Of a stretch of DNA of 64,000 nucleotides, positions 30,067 through 40,326 are shown one piece after another. The stretch is from Hyphococcus sp. (GTDB lineage: Bacteria; Pseudomonadota; Alphaproteobacteria; Caulobacterales; Parvularculaceae): contig JANQJK010000013.1 of the NCBI GenBank assembly GCA_028281665.1, positions 57,841 through 121,840 of the forward strand. The letters run 5' to 3'. Numbering within the stretch: the stretch's first letter is position 1; each line of letters begins with the position of its first letter. Both the position numbers and the translations under genes were made by a program. The notes beneath the pieces are model-generated. The model saw only the letters and a program-made list of their open reading frames with translations. It was not told the origin of the DNA and searched no databases.

Positions 30067-32886
30067 ATGGGAATGGCATCTAAGGCCCGTTCGCTTCTGC
30101 TTGCGGGCAGCGCGATCTTTCTTATCGCAGCATGTACGCAGGGCGAAGAAATCGCCTCGCCGGGGGCAATGAATCCCGGCAGCGGCGGAGGCGGCGGCGG
30201 TGGTGGCGGAGGCGGCGGCGGCGGTACGACCGCCGACACTTGCCCGTCCGGTTTTACGACGCTTGATCCGGTCGACCTTCCGGGCACGACGACCGACCAG
30301 ACGGTGTGCTCCGTATCTGGTACGATTCTTTCGGACCTGACCTTGCCATTCGTCGATAACAATAATGACGGGCTCGGCGTTGCTTATCGCATTGACGGTC
30401 GCGTCAATGTCGGCGTCGATATCGGTTTTGACGGCACCGCTCCGGGCGGCGATGCAGCGACGCTGATCATCGAGCCGGGCGTGATCCTGTTCGGCGAGTC
30501 CGGGAGCGACTACGTTGTCGTCAATCGGGGCTCACGGATTGTCGCCGACGGCGACGTCAATGCGCCGATTATCATGACCAGCCGCGCCGATCTGGAATCC
30601 GGTCAGGTCGACCGGCCGAACTCCATCGGCGAGTGGGGCGGGCTCGTTGTTCTCGGTCGCGCGCCGATCAGCGAATGCATGACTGGCGCCTTCGGCACAC
30701 CGTCATGCTCGAACGAGATCGAAGGCGTCACCGCGCCTGCGGCGAGCTTCGGCGGCGGCATCGTCGGCGACTCAAGCGGCATCCTCCGATACTTCCAGGT
30801 CCGTTACGCCGGCAATCCGATTTCCGCCGATAATGAGCTGAACGGCATTACGTTCGGCGGCGCCGGCTCGGGCACCATCGTTGACTTCGTACAGGTCCAT
30901 AATAATTCGGACGATGGCATTGAGATGTTCGGCGGCACGGCGAACCTCAAGCATATTGTGCTGACCGGCAACGATGACGACTCCCTCGACACTGACTTTG
31001 GCTGGAACGGCAACGTTCAGTTCCTCGTTGTCGTTCAGCGGGACGGCCGCGGCGACAACGGTTTTGAAATGTCGAACGCGGGCGATTCGGCGTTGCCCAC
31101 CGATCCGACCATCGCGAACTTCACGATTGTCTCGACGACCCGCGCTGCGTCCCCGGGCCGCGGCATTCGCCTCAATACCGGCCACGTCGGCCGCTTCTAC
31201 AATGGCGTGATTGAAGATTCGACGGAAGAGTGCCTGCGCTGGGACAGCACGGCGGGCGACGGCGACGGAACTTATGACGGCTACCCGGACGACCCGGCAT
31301 TCTTCTCTGTGTCGTTCGACTGTCCGACCCTGGCGACCGATCCACTCGGCGATGCGGCGATTGCGGCAGACGTCAACAACCAGACCGGCGGGAACTCCAT
31401 CACGTCGAATTTCCAGAGCGGCGCCATGGAGGAAACACCCTTCGCGACGCCCTTTGCAGTTGAAACACTGGATCCCTTCTTCGAAGAGGCCGACTATCTC
31501 GGCGCGTTCGGGCCGGACGATACGGAGACCAATAACTGGGCGACCGGGTGGACCTTTGCATTGTTCACCGATCCGGGATGCCCGGCCGGCACCAACACAA
31601 CCTCCATTACGCTTGCCGGCAAGAATGTCTGTGAAATCCCGAGCGGCGCCAAAACGACAGACCTGACGCTGACGCGGAACAATCACTACGAACTTCTCGG
31701 CCGCATCGATATTGGCGTTGATGTTGGATTTGACGGCTCTGCGGTTGGCGGCGCATCGGTTGATCTGACCATCGAGCCGGGCACGACGATCTTCGGCAAT
31801 AACGGCAGCGATTATCTCATCGTCAATCGCGGGTCGCGCATTTTCGCCAACGGCACGGTCAACAACCCGGTCGTCATGACGTCCGAACAGGACCTCGACA
31901 CCCCGCAGAACCTGAAAGATACGCGCCTCGATAGCATCGGCGAATGGGGCGGGCTCGTTATTCTGGGTCAGGCGCCGATCAGCGAATGCATGACCGGAAC
32001 GTTCGGCACGCCGTCCTGCTCAAACGAAATCGAGGGCGTCACGGCGCCGGCGGCGAGCTTTGGCGGCGGCGACGGGATGGATGACAGCGGCAGGCTCACC
32101 TATCTCCAGGTGAAATTCGCCGGCAACCCGATCTCCGCCGACAACGAACTGAACGGCATCACGTTCGGCGGCGTCGGCTCAACGACGCTGGTCGACTTCG
32201 TTCAGGTCCACAACAATTCGGACGATGGCATTGAGATGTTCGGCGGGACCGCCGACCTCAAACATATCGTGCTGACCGGCAACGACGACGACTCGCTCGA
32301 CACCGACTTCGGCTGGAACGGCGACGTCCAGTTTGTTATCGTCAAGCAACGGGACGGCCGCGGCGACAACGGCTTCGAGATGTCGAACGCTGGTGACTCC
32401 GCGCTGCCGACTGATCCGACCATCGCGAACTTCACGATTGTCTCCACGACCCGCGCTGCGTCCCCGGGCCGTGGCATCCGCCTTAACACGGGCCATGTCG
32501 GTCAGTTCATCAACGGTGTCATCACCGACACGACTGAAGAGTGTATCCGCTGGGACAGCACCGCCGGCGACGGCGACGGAACCTATGACGGCTACCCGGA
32601 TGATCCTGCGTTCGAAAACTCGCTGTTCGATTGCCCGGCATTGGCGACCGATCCGCTTGGTGACGCGGCCGTTGCGGCGGGTACGGACAATACGTCGACG
32701 GTCGATGTCACCCTGATCAACGATTTCATCAACGACGCGGCCGCCGCAGGACGACCGGCGTTTACCGACCTGAGCGGCACGTTCGGAACGTTCTTCACCA
32801 ACACCGGTTACATCGGCGCCGTGGAGAATTCGAGCGATGACTGGTGGGTCGGCTGGTCCTGCGGCTTGGACGCGGACGACTGCTAG
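30067..32886 (+). CDS. Large lipoprotein with Gly14 linker and two tandem homologous halves; candidate T2SS-exported surface lipoprotein
   Basis: Lipobox LIAAC; GS(G)14TT linker; halves share EWGGLVxLGxAPISECMTGxFGTPSCSNEIEGVTAPAASFGGG and SDDGIEMFGGTAxLKHIVLTGNDDDSLDTDFGWNG. Confidence 0.75.
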   Translation: MGMASKARSLLLAGSAIFLIAACTQGEEIASPGAMNPGSGGGGGGGGGGGGGGTTADTCPSGFTTLDPVDLPGTTTDQTVCSVSGTILSDLTLPFVDNNNDGLGVAYRIDGRVNVGVDIGFDGTAPGGDAATLIIEPGVILFGESGSDYVVVNRGSRIVADGDVNAPIIMTSRADLESGQVDRPNSIGEWGGLVVLGRAPISECMTGAFGTPSCSNEIEGVTAPAASFGGGIVGDSSGILRYFQVRYAGNPISADNELNGITFGGAGSGTIVDFVQVHNNSDDGIEMFGGTANLKHIVLTGNDDDSLDTDFGWNGNVQFLVVVQRDGRGDNGFEMSNAGDSALPTDPTIANFTIVSTTRAASPGRGIRLNTGHVGRFYNGVIEDSTEECLRWDSTAGDGDGTYDGYPDDPAFFSVSFDCPTLATDPLGDAAIAADVNNQTGGNSITSNFQSGAMEETPFATPFAVETLDPFFEEADYLGAFGPDDTETNNWATGWTFALFTDPGCPAGTNTTSITLAGKNVCEIPSGAKTTDLTLTRNNHYELLGRIDIGVDVGFDGSAVGGASVDLTIEPGTTIFGNNGSDYLIVNRGSRIFANGTVNNPVVMTSEQDLDTPQNLKDTRLDSIGEWGGLVILGQAPISECMTGTFGTPSCSNEIEGVTAPAASFGGGDGMDDSGRLTYLQVKFAGNPISADNELNGITFGGVGSTTLVDFVQVHNNSDDGIEMFGGTADLKHIVLTGNDDDSLDTDFGWNGDVQFVIVKQRDGRGDNGFEMSNAGDSALPTDPTIANFTIVSTTRAASPGRGIRLNTGHVGQFINGVITDTTEECIRWDSTAGDGDGTYDGYPDDPAFENSLFDCPALATDPLGDAAVAAGTDNTSTVDVTLINDFINDAAAAGRPAFTDLSGTFGTFFTNTGYIGAVENSSDDWWVGWSCGLDADDC

Positions 32887-32963
32887 CAGTGACGCGGGCG
32901 GCGCTTTCGAAAGGAGGCGCCGCTCTCACTCTTTTGCAAACAGATTGTAAGGTTGATGAAATC

Positions 32964-35678
32964 ATGAAGTCCCAACTCAAATTAATCGGCGCGCTCCTGG
33001 CGACGACCATGCTTGCTCCGGCAAGCATCGCGTTCGCCCAGGAAGAGTCGTCCGACGAAGCGCCCTCCGGCCTGAATATACCGGGCCCGAACTATGTGAT
33101 CACGGATGAAATTATCGTACGCGGCAGCAACATCCCTGATCCGCAGCGAGCAACGTCCCAGGTCGCCACATTCCTCAGTGCGGATGACTTGGCGCGTCAG
33201 GGCGACGATAACGCCGCTGAAGCGCTGAAGCGCTTGAGCGGCCTTAGCGTTATTGGCGGCAAGTTCGCATATGTCCGCGGGCTTGGCGACCGATATTCGG
33301 CGGCGCGCCTTAACGGATCGCCCTTGCCGAGCCCGGAACCGCTCCGGCGGACGGTGCCGCTCGATCTCTTTCCTTCAAACGTTTTGAATGGCGCCGCCGT
33401 TCAGAAGACCTATTCGCCGAACTATCCCGGCGAATTTGGCGGCGGCATTATTGATCTTGAGACACTGCGCACGCCTAACGAGAACTTCCTCAATGCAAAA
33501 ATTGGCGTCGGCGCCAATCTGGTCACGACGGCGTCGACGGGCATTTTTGTCGGTGGCGGCGATCTTGACTGGCTCGGATATGACGACGGCCTGCGCAGCA
33601 TTCCGGGGCCACTTCAATCGGTCATCAACAGTGGGCAGCGGCTGGAAGACCTTGACGACGATCAATTGGAGATTGTCGGCGAAAGCCTCGTCAACTCCCC
33701 GCTCTCCGTCATTCAGCAGGGCAGTCTTGGTCCGAATTTCGAAGGTTCCGTTGATGGCGGGATGATCCGCGATTTTGACAATGGCATGTCCTGGGGCCTC
33801 TCCGGCGTTATCGGATACAAGCAGGACTGGACAACTGAAAACGCCATTCGTCAGATTGCGGACGGTCAGCAGATCGGTTTCGACGGCGAACAGCTCGAAA
33901 CCAGTCTGGATGTCACGGTCAACGGGCTTCTTACGAGCGCGCTGGAGTGGCAGGACAACGCCGTCACCGTGACGGGCCTTTATATTCATACGACCACGAA
34001 AGAAGCGCAGATAACGGTAGCCGAGACTCAGAGTTTCGAGGACGGGATTTACAGCGAATCGAACTCATGGCTGGAACGCGGCCTCATCATGGGTCAGGCG
34101 ACTGGCGAGCACGGTATCGGCGATCAGTTTGCAGTGAACTGGCGCGGCGCCTATGCCCGTTCGACGCGGGACTCCCCGTATGAACGCGCGTTCAATGGCC
34201 GTGTTCTCGACGCATCGCCGACGCCAACGCCGTTGCCGTTCGACTCCGACTTCACCGGCAACCCGATTTACGGACCCCTGGCCACCACGGAATACAGCAT
34301 CAATTTCTCCGAATTGACCGATGATCTGTGGAGCGGTGGCGTTGATCTTTTCTGGTTTATCCCGGTCTCGGGCGCCAGAGAAGCAACGTTGAGCGCGGGC
34401 TACGAATATTACGACAATGATCGGGAATTCTTTTCGAACCCGTTCCGCTTTACGACAACGACCGCTGTTCCGGCTGACATTGCCGGCGCGCGCACCGATT
34501 TCATCTTTTCACCTGACAATATCGGCGGGCCGAATTTCAATTTCGATCTGGTCGACGCCGGCGACCGGTTTGTCTCGTCCTATAACGGTGAATTGCTGAT
34601 CCACGCCTTCTACGCGCAGATCGATGCGGAACTCATCCCGACCGTCAGAACGACCGTCGGCGTTCGCTATGAGGACAGCGATCAAGTCGTCGATACGTTT
34701 GACCGGACCTGTTTTGTGGATCCGGTCCCGTCATGCGACGCTTTTGACACGCCGCCATTGGCCTCCGATTACTGGCTGCCGTCGGCGACGGTGACCTGGA
34801 ACTTCACGGACGACATGCAGTTGCGGTTGGGGTATTCGCACACCATCGCGCGTCCGCAGTTTCGCGAACTCGCGCCATCGGCATTCTTCGATCCGGCGAC
34901 GGACCGACGATACATCGGCAACCCGTTTCTCCAGAACAGCGAATTCCGCAACTACGATGTGCGGTATGAGTTTTATCTCGGCCGCAACCAATTCGTGACC
35001 ATTGGCGGATTCTACAAAGAGATCGAAAGGCCGATTGAGGAGATCCAGTTCGCCACCGGCGACTTCGGGTTTGGTTCGACATTTATCAATACACCGAATG
35101 CAGACCTTTACGGTGGCGAATTCGAATTTCGAAGCAATTTCGAAATTCCGTGGAATGACTGGTTCCTCGACAAGAACTGGTTGTTCACACTCAACTACAC
35201 CTTCACCGAGTCGGAGATTTCGGCGACGGCGAATGACGTCATCATTCAGAGCCAGGGCGGTCAGCCGATTTCGGTTCCGGCTGACCAGTTTGGTCTCGAC
35301 GGGTCTGCCCTGGTCGGCACGCCAAAACATATCGTCAATTCCCAGTTCGGCTGGGAGGGCGAGAGCACGCAGTTCACCGTACTCCTTGGCTGGGTCAGCG
35401 AACGGCTTCTCGCACGAGGCGAGCCCCAGACGGCGGACAACGCCTTGCTGGACGTGTTCGAAAAACCGGGCGTACAGCTGGACGCGGTCTTCCGTCAGGA
35501 TGTGAATATCCGCGGCACGGACTTCACCATCGGCCTGTCCGCCCGAAACCTGCTTGGAACCCGCCATATTGAGTTCCAGGAAGGCACCACGGATCCGCGC
35601 GCGGTTAATGGGCGCGTCGATTTTAACACCTATGACCGGGGTCGTTCGCTGAGCGCCAGCCTGACGGCGAAATTCTAA
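32964..35678 (+). CDS. TonB-dependent outer-membrane receptor
   Basis: Signal peptide; plug domain (GLSVIGGKFAYVRGLGDRYSAARLNG); beta-barrel C-terminus ending in Phe. Confidence 0.9.
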   Translation: MKSQLKLIGALLATTMLAPASIAFAQEESSDEAPSGLNIPGPNYVITDEIIVRGSNIPDPQRATSQVATFLSADDLARQGDDNAAEALKRLSGLSVIGGKFAYVRGLGDRYSAARLNGSPLPSPEPLRRTVPLDLFPSNVLNGAAVQKTYSPNYPGEFGGGIIDLETLRTPNENFLNAKIGVGANLVTTASTGIFVGGGDLDWLGYDDGLRSIPGPLQSVINSGQRLEDLDDDQLEIVGESLVNSPLSVIQQGSLGPNFEGSVDGGMIRDFDNGMSWGLSGVIGYKQDWTTENAIRQIADGQQIGFDGEQLETSLDVTVNGLLTSALEWQDNAVTVTGLYIHTTTKEAQITVAETQSFEDGIYSESNSWLERGLIMGQATGEHGIGDQFAVNWRGAYARSTRDSPYERAFNGRVLDASPTPTPLPFDSDFTGNPIYGPLATTEYSINFSELTDDLWSGGVDLFWFIPVSGAREATLSAGYEYYDNDREFFSNPFRFTTTTAVPADIAGARTDFIFSPDNIGGPNFNFDLVDAGDRFVSSYNGELLIHAFYAQIDAELIPTVRTTVGVRYEDSDQVVDTFDRTCFVDPVPSCDAFDTPPLASDYWLPSATVTWNFTDDMQLRLGYSHTIARPQFRELAPSAFFDPATDRRYIGNPFLQNSEFRNYDVRYEFYLGRNQFVTIGGFYKEIERPIEEIQFATGDFGFGSTFINTPNADLYGGEFEFRSNFEIPWNDWFLDKNWLFTLNYTFTESEISATANDVIIQSQGGQPISVPADQFGLDGSALVGTPKHIVNSQFGWEGESTQFTVLLGWVSERLLARGEPQTADNALLDVFEKPGVQLDAVFRQDVNIRGTDFTIGLSARNLLGTRHIEFQEGTTDPRAVNGRVDFNTYDRGRSLSASLTAKF

Positions 35679-35831
35679 CCTTCCCGGTTAAAACTGGAGA
35701 AATATTCATATTTTTCCATCGGATAGGCCGGCGGCCGTCTCCTTTTTGGTAGGCGGCCGCGGGTCATTTTGTTAAGGGTGCTGTGCTGCTGTCGGTTTCA
35801 TGCCGCGGCGCCGAAGAACTGAGCACGCTTA

Positions 35832-36734
35832 ATGGCGACGACAACACCAAAACAGGGCGCAGGCGCTTCCGCCGCCGATGTACTGCGCAGCCTCGCCGAC
35901 AAGGCGTCAGGCAAGCGCGCCCGGGCCGTCGCCGGCATAGCGCCTATTGTTGCGGAGTTCGCGCTGGCTGCTGCGATTGGCGTCATTGCAGCCAAGCTTG
36001 TCTTTGCGCTTTTTGCGCCGTCGCCGACGCCTGAGACCTTGCCGACCTGGACCGGAGCGCAGACTGCTGGATCGGCGCCGGTGAGCCTCGAATACACGCC
36101 GTTTCGGATTGCGGCGGTGGAGGCGACAGCGCCGCCGCCGGACGAAACGGCCGCCTACGAAGAGACCCAGCTCGATCTGACCTTGCACGGCGTATTTGTT
36201 TTCGAAGGCGTACCGACCGCCATAATCTCTACGCCGGACGGCAAGCAGGGAAGCTTCGGCCTTGGCGAAACGATCTGGAGCGAGGCGACGCTTGAGCGGA
36301 TTGTTTCGTCAGTGCAGGTCGTGATCATGGTTTCCGGCGCGCGCGAGACGCTCACCCTGAAAAACCGCGATCCGAAACGCGCCGCCCGGGATGCGCGGCC
36401 ATCCGGGCCGAGCCCCGCCGCGGCGCCGCCGGCCGCAACCATCAGCCGCGGAACCCTTCCGATCGGCGATGTGGCGCGACTTTCACTGGCGCCTTCGCAG
36501 AACGGCCCGAGAGTGGTAGTCCAACCCGGCCCGAATCGCGGCGCCTTCAACGCATCCGGGCTGAAGCCGGGGGATTTGCTGATATCGGTTAACAACCGCC
36601 GGATTGGCGCTGATCTTGCCTCGGAATCGCAGCGATTTGCGAATATGGCGCAGACTGGCAGGATTAGTTTATTGGTTGAGCGAAACGGAATGCCGGTGCC
36701 TGTTGAGATAGACCTGACTGGAAACGGCCGATGA
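35832..36734 (+). CDS. gspC: Type II secretion system protein GspC
   Basis: Single TM, LDLTLHGVFV homology region, C-terminal PDZ (ASGLKPGDLLISVNNRRI). Confidence 0.88.
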   Translation: MATTTPKQGAGASAADVLRSLADKASGKRARAVAGIAPIVAEFALAAAIGVIAAKLVFALFAPSPTPETLPTWTGAQTAGSAPVSLEYTPFRIAAVEATAPPPDETAAYEETQLDLTLHGVFVFEGVPTAIISTPDGKQGSFGLGETIWSEATLERIVSSVQVVIMVSGARETLTLKNRDPKRAARDARPSGPSPAAAPPAATISRGTLPIGDVARLSLAPSQNGPRVVVQPGPNRGAFNASGLKPGDLLISVNNRRIGADLASESQRFANMAQTGRISLLVERNGMPVPVEIDLTGNGR

Positions 36735-38755
36735 ATATATCGCTTTTAGGTAGCGCGCATCGCCGTGCGTTAACGAACACAGCCGCGGCGTTCGCCGCGG
36801 TTGTTGCTATATCGCTTGGCGATGTGTTGGCGCAGGAAGAGGCGTGCGCCGGTTCCGTTAACTTTGAAGAAGCCGATATCCGCGCGGTGATCACGGAGTT
36901 TGCGTCGCGCACTGGCCACAAATACGTCATCGATCCGCGGGTGAACGGAACCGTCACCATCAAATCGGGCCCCAATGGCGGCTTGTGCGCCGATGAAGCC
37001 TGGGAGCTTTTTCAGGCCGCATTGCGGGTCAGCGGCTTTACCGCCGCGCCGATTAACGGCGACAGCTACAAAATCATTCCGATTCAGGACGGCGCCCGTG
37101 CGGCGGGGCCAGTCGGCGAGGCGGCTCGTGGCAACTATGTGACGCAGATTGTCCGGCTTAGTTATATCGACGCCCGGGAAGCGGCGGCGACGCTGACCCA
37201 GATCGTGTCCGAGCGCGGCGTCGTATCGCCTGTGCGGACCGGGAATGCCGTTATCCTTGTGGACGACGCCGCCAACATCGCGCGCCTTACGCAGGTTCTT
37301 GAGAGTATCGACAAAGACACGACTGTTTTCAGGACGATATCGCTTCAAAATATGTCGGCGGTCGAAGCGGCGCGGATCGTCAACGATCTGGCCAAGGAAA
37401 TGTCTGAGGAAAGCGCCGGCCAGCGCTCGTCCCTTCAGGTTCTTCCTGTTGAAGCGTCGAACAGCATACTCGTGCGCGCTGAGCCGCAAGTGCTGGCGCG
37501 GGTCACCCGGGTCATCTCCGAGCTTGATCGCGTTGGCGCGAAGAAGGCGGGTCTTTCGGTTGTGACGCTGCGACATGCAAACGCGGAAGAAATGGTCGAA
37601 CTCCTGCGGGAGATCGCAGGCGCGCAGCCCGATCTCAATGCGGAGGGCGGCCAGACCCTTTCGCTTGGTCCCCGGACAAACATCAGCGTCGACGCGGCGA
37701 CGAATTCGATCATTATCTCCGGCGACGCCGGCATTCAGCAGACCCTGAAAGATGTCATCGAACAGCTCGACCGCCGGCGGGCCCAGGTGCTGGTCGAGGC
37801 GATTATCGTAGAGGTCTCCGACAACACGGCCCGTGAGCTGGGCTTGCAGTACTTCCTTGCCGGCGACGGATCGGAAAACGGCAGGGTGCCCTTTGCGGCG
37901 ACAAACTTTCAGAGCGCGCAACCCAATATTCTCGCTTCGGCCGGCGCATTCTTGCTGAATGACAGCCCGCTATTCGGTGGCGACGGCGATGGCGACAACA
38001 CCGATGACGGCGCCGGCGCGCTGGCGAACACGGCGATTTCCTCATTGTTGAGCACCAACGGCCTTTTGCTCGGCGGCGCCGGTGCGCTCAGCGACGGGTC
38101 CGTATTCGGCGCCGTGCTGACGGCGTTGCAGGAGGACGACGAATCCCGCGTTCTGTCGCTGCCGTCGGTGCTGACGCTGGACAACCAGCTGGCGACATTG
38201 TCGGTGGGTCAGGAAATTCCGATCACCACGGGCGAGGCGGTTGGCGACAACTTCTCCGGCGGCGCATTCCGTACGGTCTCGCGCGAAGAGGTGGGCATCA
38301 TTCTTGAAGTCACGCCCCGCATTACCGACGGCGACACGGTCACGCTGGAAGTCCGCCAGGAATCTTCAAGCGTCGCCGGGCAGATCCTGTCTTCGTCGAC
38401 CGACCTGATCACGAACAAAAGCGAATTTGAGACCGTCGCGCTTGTCGATGACGGCGATGTTCTTGTGCTGGGCGGCCTTATCGACCAGACGCAGCAATAT
38501 TTCGACTCGCAGGTGCCGTTGCTCGGCGATATTCCGGTCGTTGGCAATCTCTTCAAGACGCAGGGTCAATCGACCGACAGGCGCAATCTGATGCTGTTTA
38601 TCAAGCCTACAATTATACGTGATCGTAATACCGCGCGCTCGGCGACATCGAAAAAACTGGATTATATTCGGGCTCGCGAGCTGCTAAGCTCCGACCAGCC
38701 GAAATCGGAACTTGATCGCCTTATTGAACAGGCGACGGGCCTTGCCGATCAGTAA
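36731..38755 (+). CDS. gspD: Type II secretion system secretin GspD
   Basis: N-domain KYVIDPRVNGTVTI; secretin domain (SREEVGIILEVTPRITDGDTVTLEV, VPLLGDIPVVGNLFK). Confidence 0.96.
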   Translation: MNISLLGSAHRRALTNTAAAFAAVVAISLGDVLAQEEACAGSVNFEEADIRAVITEFASRTGHKYVIDPRVNGTVTIKSGPNGGLCADEAWELFQAALRVSGFTAAPINGDSYKIIPIQDGARAAGPVGEAARGNYVTQIVRLSYIDAREAAATLTQIVSERGVVSPVRTGNAVILVDDAANIARLTQVLESIDKDTTVFRTISLQNMSAVEAARIVNDLAKEMSEESAGQRSSLQVLPVEASNSILVRAEPQVLARVTRVISELDRVGAKKAGLSVVTLRHANAEEMVELLREIAGAQPDLNAEGGQTLSLGPRTNISVDAATNSIIISGDAGIQQTLKDVIEQLDRRRAQVLVEAIIVEVSDNTARELGLQYFLAGDGSENGRVPFAATNFQSAQPNILASAGAFLLNDSPLFGGDGDGDNTDDGAGALANTAISSLLSTNGLLLGGAGALSDGSVFGAVLTALQEDDESRVLSLPSVLTLDNQLATLSVGQEIPITTGEAVGDNFSGGAFRTVSREEVGIILEVTPRITDGDTVTLEVRQESSSVAGQILSSSTDLITNKSEFETVALVDDGDVLVLGGLIDQTQQYFDSQVPLLGDIPVVGNLFKTQGQSTDRRNLMLFIKPTIIRDRNTARSATSKKLDYIRARELLSSDQPKSELDRLIEQATGLADQ

Positions 38756-38820
38756 TGCGCCGGCGCCGATTGCGAGCTAAAAAAGCGTAGAACCCCAGGG
38801 CCAAAGCCGACCGATCACCT

Positions 38821-40326
38821 ATGAGCGAAGCTGAGCCAAGCGGCGATATTCGATTCACCTATGCGTTCGCCAAAGAGCGCGGCCTTGTCGTGCTTAACGG
38901 TGACGACGAGTCGGCCGTGATCGGCGCCCGCGGCGAGCCGGACCCATGGGCGCTGATCGAGGCGCGCCGGGTTGTCGGCAAACCGATCGCCATTGAGAAG
39001 ATGCCGGGCGAAGCCTTTGAGCGACGGCTTTCCGAGATCTACTCCGCGCAAGGGATCGACGCCGACAGCCTGACGCTTGGGGACGAGGACAGCGACCTCG
39101 CCGCGCTTGCCGAAGGGTTGCCGACGACCGCCGATCTTCTCGACTCCGAAGACGATGCGCCGATGATCCTGCTCATCAATCGTATTATCGCCGAGGCGGT
39201 GAAGCTGAAAGCCTCGGACATCCACGTTGAACCCTATGAGAGCAACCTTTCGATCCGTTTACGAATAGATGGCGTGCTGCGCGAAGTGCTCTCTCTGCCG
39301 GCCCGTGCGACGGCGGCGCTTGTCAGCCGCATAAAAGTCATGGCGCGGCTCGATATCGCCGAGCGCCGCGTGCCGCAGGACGGCCGGATCTCGCTCGCCC
39401 TTGGCGGCAAGACCGTCGACGTCAGGGTGTCGACTCTGCCGGCGCGGTTCGGCGAGCGCGTCGTTATGCGCATTCTCGACAAGGACGAAGCCCGGCTCAG
39501 CCTTGATGTGCTGGGCATGCCGCCGGATATGCTGACGCGTTTCCGAACCGCGCTGGCGCGTCCCAATGGCGTCATTCTGGTGACGGGGCCGACCGGGTCC
39601 GGCAAGACGACGACACTCTACGGCGCGTTGACGGAGCTTAACGATCCAAGCCGCAACATTCTGACCGTCGAGGATCCGGTTGAGTACGCCGTCGACGGGG
39701 TCGGCCAGACGCAGATCAACCCGAAAGTCGGCATGACTTTCGCCACGGGTCTGCGCGCCATACTTCGTCAGGATCCGGACATTGTCATGGTCGGCGAGAT
39801 ACGCGATGTGGAAACGGCGGAGATCGCCATTCAGGCGGCGCTGACCGGCCACCTCGTTCTCTCAACCGTGCACACAAATTCCGCCGTCGGCGCCGTAACG
39901 CGGCTGCGCGATATGGGCGCCGAACCATTTTTGTTGTCGTCGACCATTACCGCCGTTATTGCGCAACGCCTGGTTCGGCGGCTTTGCCCGGCGTGCAAGG
40001 AACCCTATGCGCCGGACAGCGCGGAGCGGCGCCTGCTGGAGCTTGAGGAGGGCGCCGAAGCAACGATTTATCGCGCGAAGGGATGCGCCCGGTGCGCTGG
40101 CGCAGGTTATGAGGGGCGCCTTGGCGTCTATGAACTTGTGCTGGTCGACGAACCGATGCGCCGGATGATTCACAGCGACGCAGGCGAGCAGGATCTCGCC
40201 GATCATGCGTTCCGAAAACATGACACGCTGGCGCGATGCGGTTTCCGTCACGTCCTCGACGGCGCAACGTCAATCGAAGAAGTTCTGCGTGTCGTAAGGC
40301 AGGAAGACGACGATGCCGACCTTTGA
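38821..40326 (+). CDS. gspE: Type II secretion ATPase GspE
   Basis: VTGPTGSGKTTTLYGAL Walker A; VGEIRDVETAEIAIQAALTGHLVLSTVHTN. Confidence 0.96.
   Translation: MSEAEPSGDIRFTYAFAKERGLVVLNGDDESAVIGARGEPDPWALIEARRVVGKPIAIEKMPGEAFERRLSEIYSAQGIDADSLTLGDEDSDLAALAEGLPTTADLLDSEDDAPMILLINRIIAEAVKLKASDIHVEPYESNLSIRLRIDGVLREVLSLPARATAALVSRIKVMARLDIAERRVPQDGRISLALGGKTVDVRVSTLPARFGERVVMRILDKDEARLSLDVLGMPPDMLTRFRTALARPNGVILVTGPTGSGKTTTLYGALTELNDPSRNILTVEDPVEYAVDGVGQTQINPKVGMTFATGLRAILRQDPDIVMVGEIRDVETAEIAIQAALTGHLVLSTVHTNSAVGAVTRLRDMGAEPFLLSSTITAVIAQRLVRRLCPACKEPYAPDSAERRLLELEEGAEATIYRAKGCARCAGAGYEGRLGVYELVLVDEPMRRMIHSDAGEQDLADHAFRKHDTLARCGFRHVLDGATSIEEVLRVVRQEDDDADL

Noticed and set aside
29961-30362. 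Minus-strand ORF with Pro11-plus tract
   Set aside because: The proline run is the reverse complement of the Gly-rich tract of the lipoprotein gene; not an independent gene.
36770-37921. 383-aa minus-strand ORF
   Set aside because: Antisense to the gspD secretin; shadow ORF.
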